Assembly: GCA_023897205.1 (NCBI GenBank) | Contig: JAHWDD010000001.1 | Span: 7,750,001 to 7,814,000, forward strand | Reading direction: 5' to 3' | Origin: Exophiala sp. HKRS030 | Lineage: Eukaryota > Ascomycota > Eurotiomycetes > Chaetothyriales > Herpotrichiellaceae | Length of the DNA stretch: 64,000 nucleotides | In this document: positions 30,958 to 41,600 of the stretch, in pieces | How the letters are laid out: every line of letters begins with the position of its first letter | Position numbering within the stretch: position 1 is the stretch's first letter | The notes under the pieces: model-generated | Seen by the model: the letters and a program-made list of their open reading frames with translations, nothing else | Database searches by the model: none | What the model was told of the DNA's origin: nothing | Position numbers and translations under genes: made by a program

Positions 30958-32469
30958 TTAGACTTCCTCTTCTTCCTCAATGTCATCGTCAAAACCAAAG
31001 CTGAAGCCGCCTTTCAATCCAGGTTCATCCTGATCTCCGGCTTCCACCACTTCCTCCCATTTTCTCTTCCTTTCAAATGGGACCTCATACAAGGCTGCAA
31101 GGTCAGGATGCGCTTCTTTGAGACGTTCCAAGAACAGTGAGCAAGGATCGACGATGTCGTCTTTGAATCCTGATATTTGGTTCACCTTGTGCCGCAAAAA
31201 GTGGACAGCAGCACCAACATGCGAAGGAGGCACAAAGTTTTGTGTAACTGCAATCGCTGGTTCGAGATTGACCACGAGATGCCACCAGCCAGAGGGCACG
31301 TGCAGTATCTCGCCCTCATTACAGATACCTTCTACACACCCAAAAGTCTCTCGAGCTTCGGCATGAAATGACATCAACCATTCTGCAATACTCAGGGGTG
31401 AGGTTACCTCACTCTGGTCATCACTCATATACACCCCGGGCGGCAGAACATTGGCCGGAAACATGATCCAATATTTTGATCCACGGATAACAGCGTTCCA
31501 AGCACTGGTGGCATTTGGATCCTTGTGAAATGTGCTACCACTTCTCTCAGGACCAATGATCAACCATCGGTGGTCGGGTCTCTGCTCTCCCAATAACATA
31601 AAAAGATCTTCCTGGAAGCACTCCGGCGCTTGATATGCTGCGTTCGGTTCAGTGCCGATTTTGAGTCTCATCTTCTCCGCGAAGCTTCTGTCGAATAAGT
31701 ACAATGGACTTTCATCCTCGGTTGTGTTCATATACTCGATGTATGTTTTCAGTGGCCAGTCAACGCCCTCTGCACGAAAGATGATTTCTCCATACCGAGC
31801 AAGAAGTTCTTCAAAACACCAGTGTTTGTACACTTCCCATTGCTTCACCGGTTTCGTTAAAATGAAGGGTCGGTTCGACCAAGAACGATTAAAGGATTCA
31901 GCTGACATTTCCTGCATGCGTGCAATCTGATTTTTTGCTGGAATGCTGGATACGTACGGAGACAGTGGTATTTGAGAACATAAAAAAGGTCGGTGGAGTG
32001 CATCAGAGAATACATGAGTACAGTCTATGCTTGGCAACTCTGGTGTTGGAAGACGCCTAGCAGAGGCACGCCAGCTACCGCGCCACAAGAACGATCCTTG
32101 AGAATTGAACAAATCATGCTCATCATTATTGACCACGATATCTCTCCACAGCTGGTCGCAAGTGCTGTACGCAAAGAGCCCACGACATGTACCTCCGAGA
32201 TTGACGAGACTCGTGAGAGACAAATACTCCAAGAGCAAAAGGATCAGATTGTCAGGTAGCCTTCCAAAAGTTCCCATATATCTCGACGCATTCTGCTCAG
32301 ATGTGAGAGCATTACCACTTGGACGGACTCCAAGCGGATGTCGTCTTGCAATGTCCGAACGGCTTAATCCATCTCCTTTCCCAATTGCAGGTATCGCGTG
32401 ATTTGCTGGAACATCATCTCGAGTAGTGGTCCCATTGGTTTGGGTATGCGCGACAGTGGTTGAAGACAT
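30958..32469 (-). CDS. F-box/JmjC-domain protein, JMJD6-like 2-oxoglutarate oxygenase
   Basis: A single exon of 503 residues. Residues about 68-112 form an F-box-like motif (GRLPDNLILLLLEYLS, LVNLGGTCRGLFAYS, LWRDIV). A JmjC/cupin domain at about 195-415 keeps the iron triad of the JMJD6 group: HKD (His315, Asp317) and the distal His in GWWHLVVNL (His397). Lys332 in RGSKYWIMFP is a likely 2-oxoglutarate contact, and ITQNF-like VTQNFV follows. The C-terminus is acidic (EEEEEV). JMJD6-type enzymes hydroxylate lysines in nuclear or RNA-processing proteins; substrate specificity here is unknown. The F-box may link it to an SCF complex (inference). It is head to head with the eIF4A gene. Confidence 0.9.
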   Translation of the reverse strand: MSSTTVAHTQTNGTTTRDDVPANHAIPAIGKGDGLSRSDIARRHPLGVRPSGNALTSEQNASRYMGTFGRLPDNLILLLLEYLSLTSLVNLGGTCRGLFAYSTCDQLWRDIVVNNDEHDLFNSQGSFLWRGSWRASARRLPTPELPSIDCTHVFSDALHRPFLCSQIPLSPYVSSIPAKNQIARMQEMSAESFNRSWSNRPFILTKPVKQWEVYKHWCFEELLARYGEIIFRAEGVDWPLKTYIEYMNTTEDESPLYLFDRSFAEKMRLKIGTEPNAAYQAPECFQEDLFMLLGEQRPDHRWLIIGPERSGSTFHKDPNATSAWNAVIRGSKYWIMFPANVLPPGVYMSDDQSEVTSPLSIAEWLMSFHAEARETFGCVEGICNEGEILHVPSGWWHLVVNLEPAIAVTQNFVPPSHVGAAVHFLRHKVNQISGFKDDIVDPCSLFLERLKEAHPDLAALYEVPFERKRKWEEVVEAGDQDEPGLKGGFSFGFDDDIEEEEEV

Positions 32470-33054
32470 TCGTTATTGGGCCGTCTCCAAGAGATCGACC
32501 TGGAAATACGGCGAACCCGATGCACGTGACTTTACCGTCTTGAGTATCACAACACCGGACAGATAGAACTGCTTGGAGTGGAAAAGAATGTTGATTGTTT
32601 AGTGACGAGAGAATGAGTCACCAGTCTCTTGAACTAATCGCCACCATGGGAAGAGCATGCCAGACAAGGCTGGACTCCTGTAGATTGTTGTAGGTGCCTG
32701 AAGGCCGTCGAGGGAAAGATTTTGTGTGGCACAGGCAAGAGACGTGGGAACTTTTTACTAGCGCCCCTCCGTGCCAAGCTTTGAAATAAAAGTCAAAGGA
32801 AGCCGCCGCCATCAACTTCCAAAATTTTTGTCCTTTCTCTTCCACATTTCACATCAACAACCAAAACCACACAACAGCTTTCGCTAGACACTTGGATTCT
32901 CGTTTTTGAGGATCCTCTGACTAGCTTTTTTTACAACCCAGCAACAGACAGACTTAGCCGCCTCGTGAGCGTCTAGGTCTTTTCACGCCACTCCCTCCCG
33001 CTCACTTAGATCGCCGGCCAAGTCGCCAGTGATCACCAGATCCGTATCGCAATC
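32470..33054. promoter_or_regulatory. Head-to-head promoter region, JmjC gene/eIF4A
   Basis: 585 bp between divergent start codons. The part nearest eIF4A is pyrimidine-rich, with TTTTTT and CTCCCTCCC stretches, as expected for the leader of a highly expressed translation gene. Confidence 0.5.
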
Positions 33055-34528
33055 ATGGCGGACAAAGGTCTCGAAGAAATCCCAGAGGGTATGTTTCCAT
33101 CTGTCTGCGCAACACAAATTTCTGCTTGAAGTCGTGAAACGACTCTGGTCGAGTCTAAGCCTTGTTTTGTTGGGACATCTGCTGACTTTTTTTCACGCAA
33201 ATAGGACAAATTGAATCCAACTACGATGAAGTCACCGACTCATTCGATGCGATGAACCTGAAGCCCGAGCTTCTAAGAGGTACGTGTTTTGTGATGCAAA
33301 GCTCAAAATGAATACAACGTACTGACAAGAGATGTTCAGGTGTCTATGCCTACGGTTTCGAGCGACCCTCCGCGATTCAACAGCGTGCTATCATGCCAGT
33401 CATCAAAGGTGAATAACTACAAAGATTGTAAGACTTGAAAGAATATGGCTAACGATTTTCAAAGGTTCTGATGTCATTGCACAGGCGCAATCTGGCACTG
33501 GCAAAACTGCCACCTTTTCTATTTCGTGTCTCCAAAAGATCGATCCCAACCTCAAGGCCTGCCAGGCTCTTATCCTTGCCCCGACTCGTGAGTTGGCACA
33601 GCAGATCCAAAAAGTTGTTGTTGCCATTGGCGATTTCATGAATGTCGAGTGCCACGCATGCATTGGTGGCACCAACGTTCGTGAAGACATGAAGGCTCTT
33701 CAGGATGGACCGCAAGTCGTTGTTGGCACTCCCGGCCGTGTCCAAGATATGATCCAGCGACGCGTGCTCAAGACCGACAACATGAAAATGTTCATCCTCG
33801 ATGAGGCCGACGAAATGCTTTCTCGAGGTTTCACCGAGCAGATCTATGACATTTTCCAGCTCCTTCCGCAATCCACTCAAGTCGTCCTGCTGTCAGCCAC
33901 CATGCCACAAGATGTTCTTGAGGTCACCACAAAGTTCATGCGTGATCCTGTTCGTATCCTCGTCAAGAAGGCAGAATTGACTCTCGAAGGTATCAAACAA
34001 TTCTATATCGCCGTTGAGAAGGAAGAATGGAAACTAGACACTCTGTCGGATCTCTACGAAACCGTGACCATTACCCAGGCAGTTATCTTCTGCAACACCA
34101 GAAGAAAGGTGGATTGGCTTACCGACAAGTTGACAGCCCGCGATTTCACCGTCTCCGCCATGCACGGTGATATGGAGCAGGCTCAACGTGATGTCATCAT
34201 GAAGGAGTTCCGTTCCGGATCTTCTCGTGTTCTCATCGCCACCGATCTTTTGGCTCGTGGTATTGATGTCCAGCAAGTCTCCCTTGTCATCAACTACGAT
34301 CTTCCTGCCAATCGCGAGAACTACATCCATCGTATTGGTCGTGGAGGTCGCTTCGGTCGTAAGGGAGTTGCCATCAACTTCGTCACCGCCGATGATGTCC
34401 GCATGATGAGAGAAATTGAACAGTTCTACAGCACTCAAATCGAAGAGATGCCAATGAACGTTGCAGGTAAGCATAGCCCAGATCCTGACTCGTGCTATCA
34501 TATACTAATTTTGACAGATTTGATCTAA
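33055..34528 (+). CDS. TIF1: Translation initiation factor eIF4A, DEAD-box RNA helicase
   Basis: Five exons, 33055-33088, 33205-33279, 33340-33408, 33465-34466 and 34518-34528, all joined in phase 1, give 396 residues, the usual eIF4A length. Motifs in order: Q motif ([12 protein letters not shown]), motif [25 protein letters not shown] (LDEADEML), SAT, then the helicase C domain with ARGIDVQQV and [13 protein letters not shown]. The last exon only supplies the final DLI, so the protein ends VADLI exactly like other eIF4A proteins. It unwinds 5' UTR structure as part of eIF4F in the cytoplasm. Introns are concentrated in the first 60 codons, a common pattern in highly expressed fungal genes. 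Confidence 0.98.
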
Positions 34529-35123
34529 ACCATCATATTCACAGCAGCTACCATCGTCGCTTTCCTCTTCTGCATGAGAACGGCGTCTGTCTAGCAGCAA
34601 TTGTATGAGGCTCCTTGAGAAAAGTGGGATGAAGCAAGTTTTCCGACTGCTTGGCTCAGGATTGCCGTCGTGCAAAAAGTCTTGTATTTTCATACTCTTG
34701 TGGTATCCTGCAATTGCAAGGAGCATACGAGCGCGGTGATACCACACCAACGACTGAACGTCGTTATGCATGTGGCAGATTTCGCGGGCGTTTTGCTTTC
34801 TAATCCTAGCTGGCAATGGTTGGCTACCGTTTTCCAACAGCACAACAGAAGTCAACGATATTCTCATGTGTCATGACAGGATGATGGCCATCTGCTTATT
34901 TCCATAGACAGTTAGAATTCAAGTTATTTTAAAACCAAGGTCATTCCTACGTCGCTCCTTCCTCGAAACATCCACCTTTGCTCCTTCCGTGCGTGATTCT
35001 CCGTCCGAGTCTGCACGTGCGACTTCGATGGAATCTACATCGAGATCTTTCCATGTCAACCCATTTGGTCTGCGGTAACATCGTTGAGCAGCCACCTCTG
35101 TGTAGGCGGGATAACATCCACGC
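34529..35123. other. Intergenic between eIF4A and the next plus-strand gene
   Basis: About 0.6 kb holding the 3' UTR of eIF4A and the promoter of the coiled-coil gene. ORFs here are short and unconvincing. Confidence 0.5.
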
Positions 35124-36971
35124 ATGGACCTCGATCGCCATACTATGGTAGGCTACGCCACCAGCTTGCTACATGCTCACCAACTTCGACGAGAGAACCT
35201 CTATCTTAATCGCCAGCTGAAACTTCTCGACCACGAGGTTTCAACGTTAAAGTACAAGGTTGACTCTCTCGACAACAATACTCAGAACCATAACGAAGAA
35301 CTGCAGAAGGTGTACAGCGCCGCTGCCCAATGCAATGCACAACTGGAGGTCCAAGGTTTCCGACTCGACCATTTTGATGATGCAACCGACACCCTTAAAA
35401 CAGACTTGTCCAGTTTTGCCTCAGCATGTAACGAGTATCGTCGTACCGAGGAGCTTTCGAAAAAGCAACTCATGGACCAGTTCATCCCGCTATTGCGAGA
35501 CGCACAACGCACCATAGATGATCACCATAAGCAGGCCGAGCTCTTAACGGAGTCCATTAAGTTACTCGAACATGCAATGCGTCACAAAGTCGATCAGCAT
35601 GTTGTAGATGAGATCGGCAGAGAATTGCAAGACCTGCGTGAAAACCTTCCACCTCCGTCCTCCTCCCTAAGCCGAATCCTTGACAGCGTCGAGATACCCA
35701 CGCATTCAAGTTCCTCTCAACCACTAGGAATTGAGCGAATGGTCAATCTTAACAGGACCCGGAAACGATATATCCAGATACTCGACTCCCAGCACCGAGA
35801 GTTGTGCTCCACAGAAGTAACGGGTCAAGAAGCCAGAAAGCAGACAACCCCTTCGAAAGAGTCAAGGGACGGGACAACGATTCCTGATGACCTCGACCTT
35901 GATGCAAATGCAGATACAATTAGCTATGCGGGACATGGAAACTTCGCTCAATTGGTCCACGGACCACTGGGAATGTTGCCAGAGTTAGCAGTAGATCCTT
36001 CTGAACTTGCAAAGATCAATGCTCTTGCTCAGATGCGATTTGAAACATGGGCGTCTTATCGGCAACGAGCAGAGGCATTATTACACAGACTACCCTCTGC
36101 TTTTGCAGAGGTCACTCTGCACCAATTCGTGAATGGAATGTTTCAGGAAATACAAAGAAGGCAATGTAGGCAATTTCTTGACAGTCTTGGCTGGACTTGG
36201 AACAATGTCACAGATTTCGGCTTGTCGTGTTCGCAGCTCATCAATGAAGCTAGGCCGATCGAGACTCTCGCGATGGATGCTGTTGCGGAGCTCGCAGGGA
36301 CTAATAAGGACTCTGATGTCAAAACAAGACGACCAGAGACAACACGGAAAGCCATTAACAAAGTATCATCGAGTGTATCGCCTCATGAAACATGTTCTGT
36401 GCGCCGAAGTCAACGACTCATCGATCGAGAAAAGAGAGAGCAGAGTAATCGAAATGGTGCTTGTATACCAGGAAACGGTCGCAACTTGCAAGCTGGTAAG
36501 ACGCCTGAAATGGGCAATAAACTCGTCCGCCGAGTGACGAGGGTGCTCGAGACAAAAGATATGCACGAAGTTGGACGAGGCAATACCAACGTCCGAGGTG
36601 GAAACTCGCAGCTCGAGCAGGCATCTGCGCAAAGACCGAAAGCACAGCCAATGGAAACAAATCGAGGGAAGGCGCCTCAAGGAAGCAGAAAGAGAAGAAG
36701 GCCTGAAGCTCAGAAACAAAAATTTCGAGAGATTCTTCCAAGCCCAATTGGAAATTTTGACGAACACAACAGCTACAAACCCAAACTAGTCCCACTCAAG
36801 CGGCCGGCAGATTCCCGAGCTGACGAGACTGCTAGTGATGAAGAACACTTGCCTAGTATGAAGCACATGATAACTGCGCAACAAAAGGCGGAGCAAGACA
36901 CATTGAAACAACGATGCCACCGTGTCCCACCACCCGAGATTCCCATCCTGTCGACTTCGAGCGAGGACTAG
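35124..36971 (+). CDS. Coiled-coil hypothetical protein with basic tail
   Basis: A single exon of 615 residues that I do not recognise. Residues about 15-175 are a long heptad-type helical region (YLNRQLKLLDHEVSTLKYKV and onward), consistent with a rod-like coiled coil. A mixed middle region (about 270-400) includes LPELAVDPSELAKINALAQM and ETWASYRQRAEALLHRLPSA, which looks globular and helical. The last 200 residues are basic and disordered, with RKRRRPEAQK as a likely nuclear localisation signal, and end in an acidic Ser-rich SSED. A nuclear structural or chromatin role is a guess. The start is the first ATG after the eIF4A terminator region; an internal Met8 is possible. Confidence 0.75.
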   Translation: MDLDRHTMVGYATSLLHAHQLRRENLYLNRQLKLLDHEVSTLKYKVDSLDNNTQNHNEELQKVYSAAAQCNAQLEVQGFRLDHFDDATDTLKTDLSSFASACNEYRRTEELSKKQLMDQFIPLLRDAQRTIDDHHKQAELLTESIKLLEHAMRHKVDQHVVDEIGRELQDLRENLPPPSSSLSRILDSVEIPTHSSSSQPLGIERMVNLNRTRKRYIQILDSQHRELCSTEVTGQEARKQTTPSKESRDGTTIPDDLDLDANADTISYAGHGNFAQLVHGPLGMLPELAVDPSELAKINALAQMRFETWASYRQRAEALLHRLPSAFAEVTLHQFVNGMFQEIQRRQCRQFLDSLGWTWNNVTDFGLSCSQLINEARPIETLAMDAVAELAGTNKDSDVKTRRPETTRKAINKVSSSVSPHETCSVRRSQRLIDREKREQSNRNGACIPGNGRNLQAGKTPEMGNKLVRRVTRVLETKDMHEVGRGNTNVRGGNSQLEQASAQRPKAQPMETNRGKAPQGSRKRRRPEAQKQKFREILPSPIGNFDEHNSYKPKLVPLKRPADSRADETASDEEHLPSMKHMITAQQKAEQDTLKQRCHRVPPPEIPILSTSSED

Positions 36972-37149
36972 TTGAGATGTACCAAGAGCGCTTGCGCTGA
37001 TCAGCGATGTTTTGAGATCTTGTGCAGAGTTTGCTCAGACCAACAACCCGGACGAATAGATCGGAGGAGGCGTTTGCATCATGGTTCGGGTTGGCTTGAT
37101 AATAGGACTGACTTGTCCTGAGCTACCAGCAGAGGTTGACTGATCACAA

Positions 37150-37912
37150 TCAAGTTTCCTTGAAAACATAGCCTTCTTCCGAATCGTCATCAACAACATC
37201 AACTTCAATTTTAGCTTCAACGACTTCTCTCCCATCTGACTCCAATCCACATCTCACGACATCACCACCTTTGAGCGGGCCGACACCTTTAGGAGTTCCT
37301 GTCAGGATCAGGTCACCCTCCTCCAAGGTCATAACCTTGCTGATGTCACTCAACATTCTAGGGATGTCAAAGAGCATCAAATTGGAGTTATCCTTTTGTT
37401 TTATCTCATCATTTACACTTAGCCATATGAGGACGTTGTGAGGGTCACTGATTCGATCCACAGGGATCTCATGGCTTATGGGCAGAAAGGTATCGAAGCC
37501 TTTTGCGATTGACCAGGGTAGGCCTTTCTTTTTCGCCTCGTTCTGCACATTTCGCGCAGTCAGGTCAATGCTTAGGAAATAGCTGCGAATGCAATCGAGG
37601 ATCTTGGAATCGCCGGCGGAAAGGTTTTTCAATGGTTTAGAGGAGGAGCCAATAACCAAACCAAGCTCAACTTCATGGTGCAAGTCGACACCACGAGGTC
37701 GAATGATGGGACCTTTTCCCGGCAGGAGGATGGAGGAGGTAGGCTTCAAGAAAAAGAAAGGCTGCGCAGGCCGAGCCGAGTTCAATTCAGTGATGTGGTC
37801 TCTGTGCAGGTTGTGTCAATGAATGAGAATGAGCAAAGCATGGTGAAAGAACTGACGCATAATTCCTCCCAATACAAATCACTTTGCGTGCATTTGCCTT
37901 GATACTTGCCAT
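37150..37912 (-). CDS. Fumarylacetoacetate hydrolase-domain protein, FAHD1-like
   Basis: Two exons, 37857-37912 and 37150-37801, with a 55-nt phase-2 intron (GTCAGT...CACAG) give 235 residues, the usual FAHD1 length. The splice rebuilds CIGRNYADHITELN, the diagnostic GRNYxxH segment at the N-terminus. The metal-binding Glu-x-Glu of HHEVELGLVIG and the Asp in AKGFDTFLPIS are present, as are SIDLTARNVQ and the LTGTPKGVGPL loop. Human FAHD1 is a mitochondrial acylpyruvase and oxaloacetate decarboxylase. The same reactions are inferred here. There is no clear mitochondrial leader (MASIKANARKVIC), though the N-terminus is mildly basic. An ORF beginning at MNSARPAQ is the second exon read alone with an alternative start. 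Confidence 0.93.
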
Positions 37913-39725
37913 TGCTAGGTAGATTGTTTTGGCAGATTAAAATCACACCACTTACTGAATCAATAACTCTGTGCAAAGTGTTCAAAGGCTCATTGTTGAG
38001 CACTTTGGCAGAAAATGTGACATGGGCTCCGATCCAGGAACTAAGAACGGGTGGTCGCGGTTGGTGCCGGCGAATGATCGGAGCAAAGATTTAATGAGAT
38101 GGATGCCACAAGCATCGATACTCCCTCCCGCTTCCGAAACTCACACTTGGGACTGTCATCTTCTGATGCCAGGCATCCTTCACAATGCCTCTGACGACGG
38201 CTCCAGCAAGATTCGGGTAGAGGAGCCCCTTCGTCTCTTTGCGTGGACCCTTGCCCTACCAGGTTCTTTGACTGCAGGACGGATGGACGCATCAGGCCCT
38301 TCCGGAAGCAGAGTATTCTGATTCCGCTCCTGTGGCCCTCCGCCGACTTCCAAGAAACAACCGAGATCTAGTAATCGTGATGGCCAGCGCTTCTCCGGTT
38401 TCCGATCATTTGGTTTACTCATCACCATTCGAGCCAAGCTCGTATGCCACTCGCCTTCTCGGTCTGCCTGTTCCGGTGGCTCGCTACAACACCGTTTGTG
38501 GGTCGGACGACTATCCCACGTCGGCCTCCCCTGGTCCCGGCGTACGGTGATTTCTCTGATGCCGATCAAAACAGCCATGCCACGAACCAATGTTTGTGCC
38601 TTCTATGTCTCCCGCATCTGCAATCGCACTCGTTTTCCATTGCACAAATCAAAAAGCTGCCATCTTTGAATGCCGGAACCTCGCTCGCTACCGCTTCCAG
38701 CAAGGACCCATTACCCCCATTTCCTCATACCACCCTTCTCAATATGCATACGTCGTTTAGTGACATGATCTAGCGTCGCAGAAGCACCTGTAAGTCGAGC
38801 ATTCGGAGCGAAACTCGCAGAGCAAAGTGCATGGGAGCGAGAGCCTGGTTCATTACCTTTCTCGAACTCCATTTTTGGCGATTTCAAGTTGTCCAACATG
38901 GGACATGGCAGTAAGAAAGGAAATTGAAGAAAGCAATCGGCATAGAGACTTGGAGTTCTTCTTAAGGTATTGGAAAGGTGGCCACAGATAATCACAATGC
39001 TTTCGCTACCAAAGGGGAAATCACTATTCCCCAGTCAAAGTCCATAGCCCTACAAGCCCTGCAAAGCCTGGGTCCGTTCGTGCAGCCCGAGAGTCATCTC
39101 ATTGAAGTTAGATATTAGAGATCATGCAGATATGCAACTCAATTGGGACATTGGGACATCGGCCCGCAGATTTTGTCATCCCAAGTCTTGTGTCGGGGAT
39201 GGCGCTGCCTTTTGAAGCGTTAAAGCGCCATGATTGCTAATGTACGATATTCAGTTTTAGCGCTTAGGCTGAACAATCTCCAGACTCTGATTGGGCCTGC
39301 TGTACGATTGGTCAACATCTTACGCCAAGTCGATCCGCACCAATACTTCCTCCATCCGATCGTGGCCTCTTGTCTCCTCTGCCAGCCGGTTCAACCGTCA
39401 TCTCGACGGTGACATACATTTCTTCCTACCTCTCGCCGTGATCACTTTCTGACGTCCGAGGCATCGCGGGTACTTGACACGTACTGCGAGGCTTTTCTAA
39501 CGCCCGCTGAATGGGGGAAAACTCTTTGCAATTACCTCATACTTGTTCGGCTGTCCACGACGCCGAAGTTCTCACGAACCATCGTGATGCTTCTGGCTAA
39601 CCTCTCAGCCACGTCGCTCGGCGAGGAGGATGGCCAGAAGTGGATTGAATTCTTTTCCCTCCAATTTCTCTCGGTGAGAAAGTAGATATGGCTGTCAGAC
39701 TGCCATTGTCAGTCGGTGGGTTGCC
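37913..39725. other. Divergent intergenic region, no supported gene
   Basis: About 1.8 kb between divergent genes (FAHD1-like and transcription-factor-like). ORFs of 60-136 codons occur on both strands (for example 38180-38590 minus and 38444-38773 plus), but they overlap each other and match no family I know. Confidence 0.45.
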
Positions 39726-41600
39726 ATGTTCACAACTCACATCCAAGCACCGTGCTACACAATGACCCCAAGACGTGTGAGAACTCCTACTCAGAATCCA
39801 GATTTCCTTTGGGTTAACCGGACTCCAGACTCGGACAGACTGTCCGCCACCCGGCAAGAGAGAGACGAGTTGAGGACCATTACCAGCCATGCTAGGACAT
39901 GGCGAGCCGCTTGGCGGAGGCGAGAGAGGCTGTCTTCGGCTCAAGCCCAAGCCGGTCGTGCGCAGAGCATCGTGGGCTGGCATGGCACAGCTCCGACAAC
40001 ACAATCGGAGACAAGCTCTCGCGAAAGCTCGGCCGCCACTTCACCAGCATCTGTGGTACCGACCTCGAATGACGAAGTAGCCACGCTCGCCTATTTGAGG
40101 ACATCCGGCGACAGCTGGTGGGTACAATCTGCCCTCCGCGAAGCGACAGATACTTGGCTCATTTCGACACTACAAGGCGTGGAGATCCTTGATGATTACA
40201 ATGGTGTATCTTCAGCGGCCCGAAATAACACGGTCGACCGTATTGTGCAAGGCTGCTTACAGAACACAATGCATATGTTTTCCCTCTTGGCGGCCAGCAC
40301 AGGGTTTACCAGATATGTTCTGAAACACCGGCTGGAAAGGCCAGATGCTCCAGAATACTGCAATGGGCGTGCTCTCGTTTATCTGCGCCAGTATCTAGGT
40401 CTAAACGAACCGCGAATCGATGAGTTGATCATATTCGACTTGTTAGCCCTTTCAACCTTTGAAAGATATGTCGCCAACTTCGAAGGAGCAAGGATCCACC
40501 TTGGTATGGTAAAACACTCGATCGAAGCATTAGGAGGCCTCAACCATCCAGACCCGCTATTGATGAACTTGTGCTACCAAGCAGATCTCCTGGTGGCGGC
40601 AGGGACGGGCAAACCGCCATTGATGCCTTTGATCTGGGATCCAGGACGGCTACCACCCACGCAAACGGCAAGCATCCGGCGTAACCTCGAAGTCCATCAC
40701 TTCATACCAATGGGACAGATGTTATGTCAATTCTCCAACCTTCACCAAAGCACCATCGCCACGACGGTGGGCGACTTTTTACAATGGCTCCATTTACAGC
40801 AATTGGCCCTAGCAACGGATGTCGACCACAGTGGCCAATGGTCGATATCACGTGCCTATGCCCTCGCCCACCGTCTCCTATCATATTCGACCCGAGACAT
40901 GGACCTTCCTACGGCAAGCTCAAGCTCAAGCTCGTCCTCAGCCTCTCTCTCAGCATCAGCAACCTCGACTCCGCCTCGCCTCGACAACCTCTCCGAAGTC
41001 ATCCGACAAGGTTGTCTCCTGACCCTGTCATCCATCATGCACAGCAAAGCCCAATCCACATCCTCATTATCATCCACATCCACATCCACACCTGCGAGCT
41101 CAGCGTCGCGCCACAATCTCCACCACCAACACGACCGGTACAAATGGTACAACCTAGCGCACCTGCGCGACGCACTAACCGTGCTAGCACAGCAGCCCGC
41201 ACCAACCATCATCATGCAGCAACACGGCGAATACATCCTATGGGCCGCCAGCCTCGGCGCACAACTCGCCGGCGATCGCATCACATACCAAGCCGAAACC
41301 GCTGGCACCGGTCTAGACAGCAGAGACGACACGCACACGACCTTTGAAGACACAACGGCCACTGACACTGACAATGACACTGACAATAACAATAACAATA
41401 ACAATAACAATAACAATAACAACAACAACGAAGACCCGAACGATGACCGAGCGTGGTTCCTCAACCTGGCCTCGCAAATCGCGCGGATGCGCTCCGTGTC
41501 GTCGCTGCCGCAGCTCGAGAACGTACTGCACCGCTACGCGTTTACGCTGCGGCCCGGTGGGGCTATCGATATGCATGGCTTGGACGCTGTTGTTGCGTGA
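39726..41600 (+). CDS. Fungal transcription-factor-domain protein lacking a Zn2Cys6 cluster
   Basis: A single exon of 624 residues. The N-terminal FLWVNRTPDSDRL followed by a basic Arg-rich stretch (HARTWRAAWRRRERL) and a long helical middle (about 115-390; LISTLQGVEILDDYNG, LLAASTGFTRYVL, FDLLALSTFERYV, MVKHSIEALGGL) matches the fungal-specific transcription factor group (Fungal_trans_2/DUF3468). Many of those proteins lack the N-terminal zinc cluster, and no CxxCx6C motif is present here. Such proteins are probably regulators, but targets cannot be read from sequence. The C-terminal third has poly-Ser (about 398-405) and a run of 15 Asn encoded by a CAATAA-type microsatellite. The start could be Met1 or Met13 (MTPRRVRT). 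Confidence 0.8.
   Translation: MFTTHIQAPCYTMTPRRVRTPTQNPDFLWVNRTPDSDRLSATRQERDELRTITSHARTWRAAWRRRERLSSAQAQAGRAQSIVGWHGTAPTTQSETSSRESSAATSPASVVPTSNDEVATLAYLRTSGDSWWVQSALREATDTWLISTLQGVEILDDYNGVSSAARNNTVDRIVQGCLQNTMHMFSLLAASTGFTRYVLKHRLERPDAPEYCNGRALVYLRQYLGLNEPRIDELIIFDLLALSTFERYVANFEGARIHLGMVKHSIEALGGLNHPDPLLMNLCYQADLLVAAGTGKPPLMPLIWDPGRLPPTQTASIRRNLEVHHFIPMGQMLCQFSNLHQSTIATTVGDFLQWLHLQQLALATDVDHSGQWSISRAYALAHRLLSYSTRDMDLPTASSSSSSSSASLSASATSTPPRLDNLSEVIRQGCLLTLSSIMHSKAQSTSSLSSTSTSTPASSASRHNLHHQHDRYKWYNLAHLRDALTVLAQQPAPTIIMQQHGEYILWAASLGAQLAGDRITYQAETAGTGLDSRDDTHTTFEDTTATDTDNDTDNNNNNNNNNNNNNNNEDPNDDRAWFLNLASQIARMRSVSSLPQLENVLHRYAFTLRPGGAIDMHGLDAVVA
41381..41429 (+). repeat. Coding AAC/AAT microsatellite (poly-Asn tract)
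   Basis: An ACAAT/AACAAC trinucleotide run inside the transcription-factor-domain gene, encoding Asp-Asn repeats that run into 15 consecutive Asn. It is likely length-polymorphic. Confidence 0.9.

Noticed and set aside
38180..38773. Overlapping ORFs on both strands between the FAHD1-like and transcription-factor genes
   Set aside because: They overlap each other, have low-complexity Arg/Pro-rich content and match no family.
40724..41464. ORFs of about 200 codons on both strands inside the transcription-factor gene
   Set aside because: Frame shadows of a repeat-rich coding sequence; the + frame of 39726-41600 has the family features.
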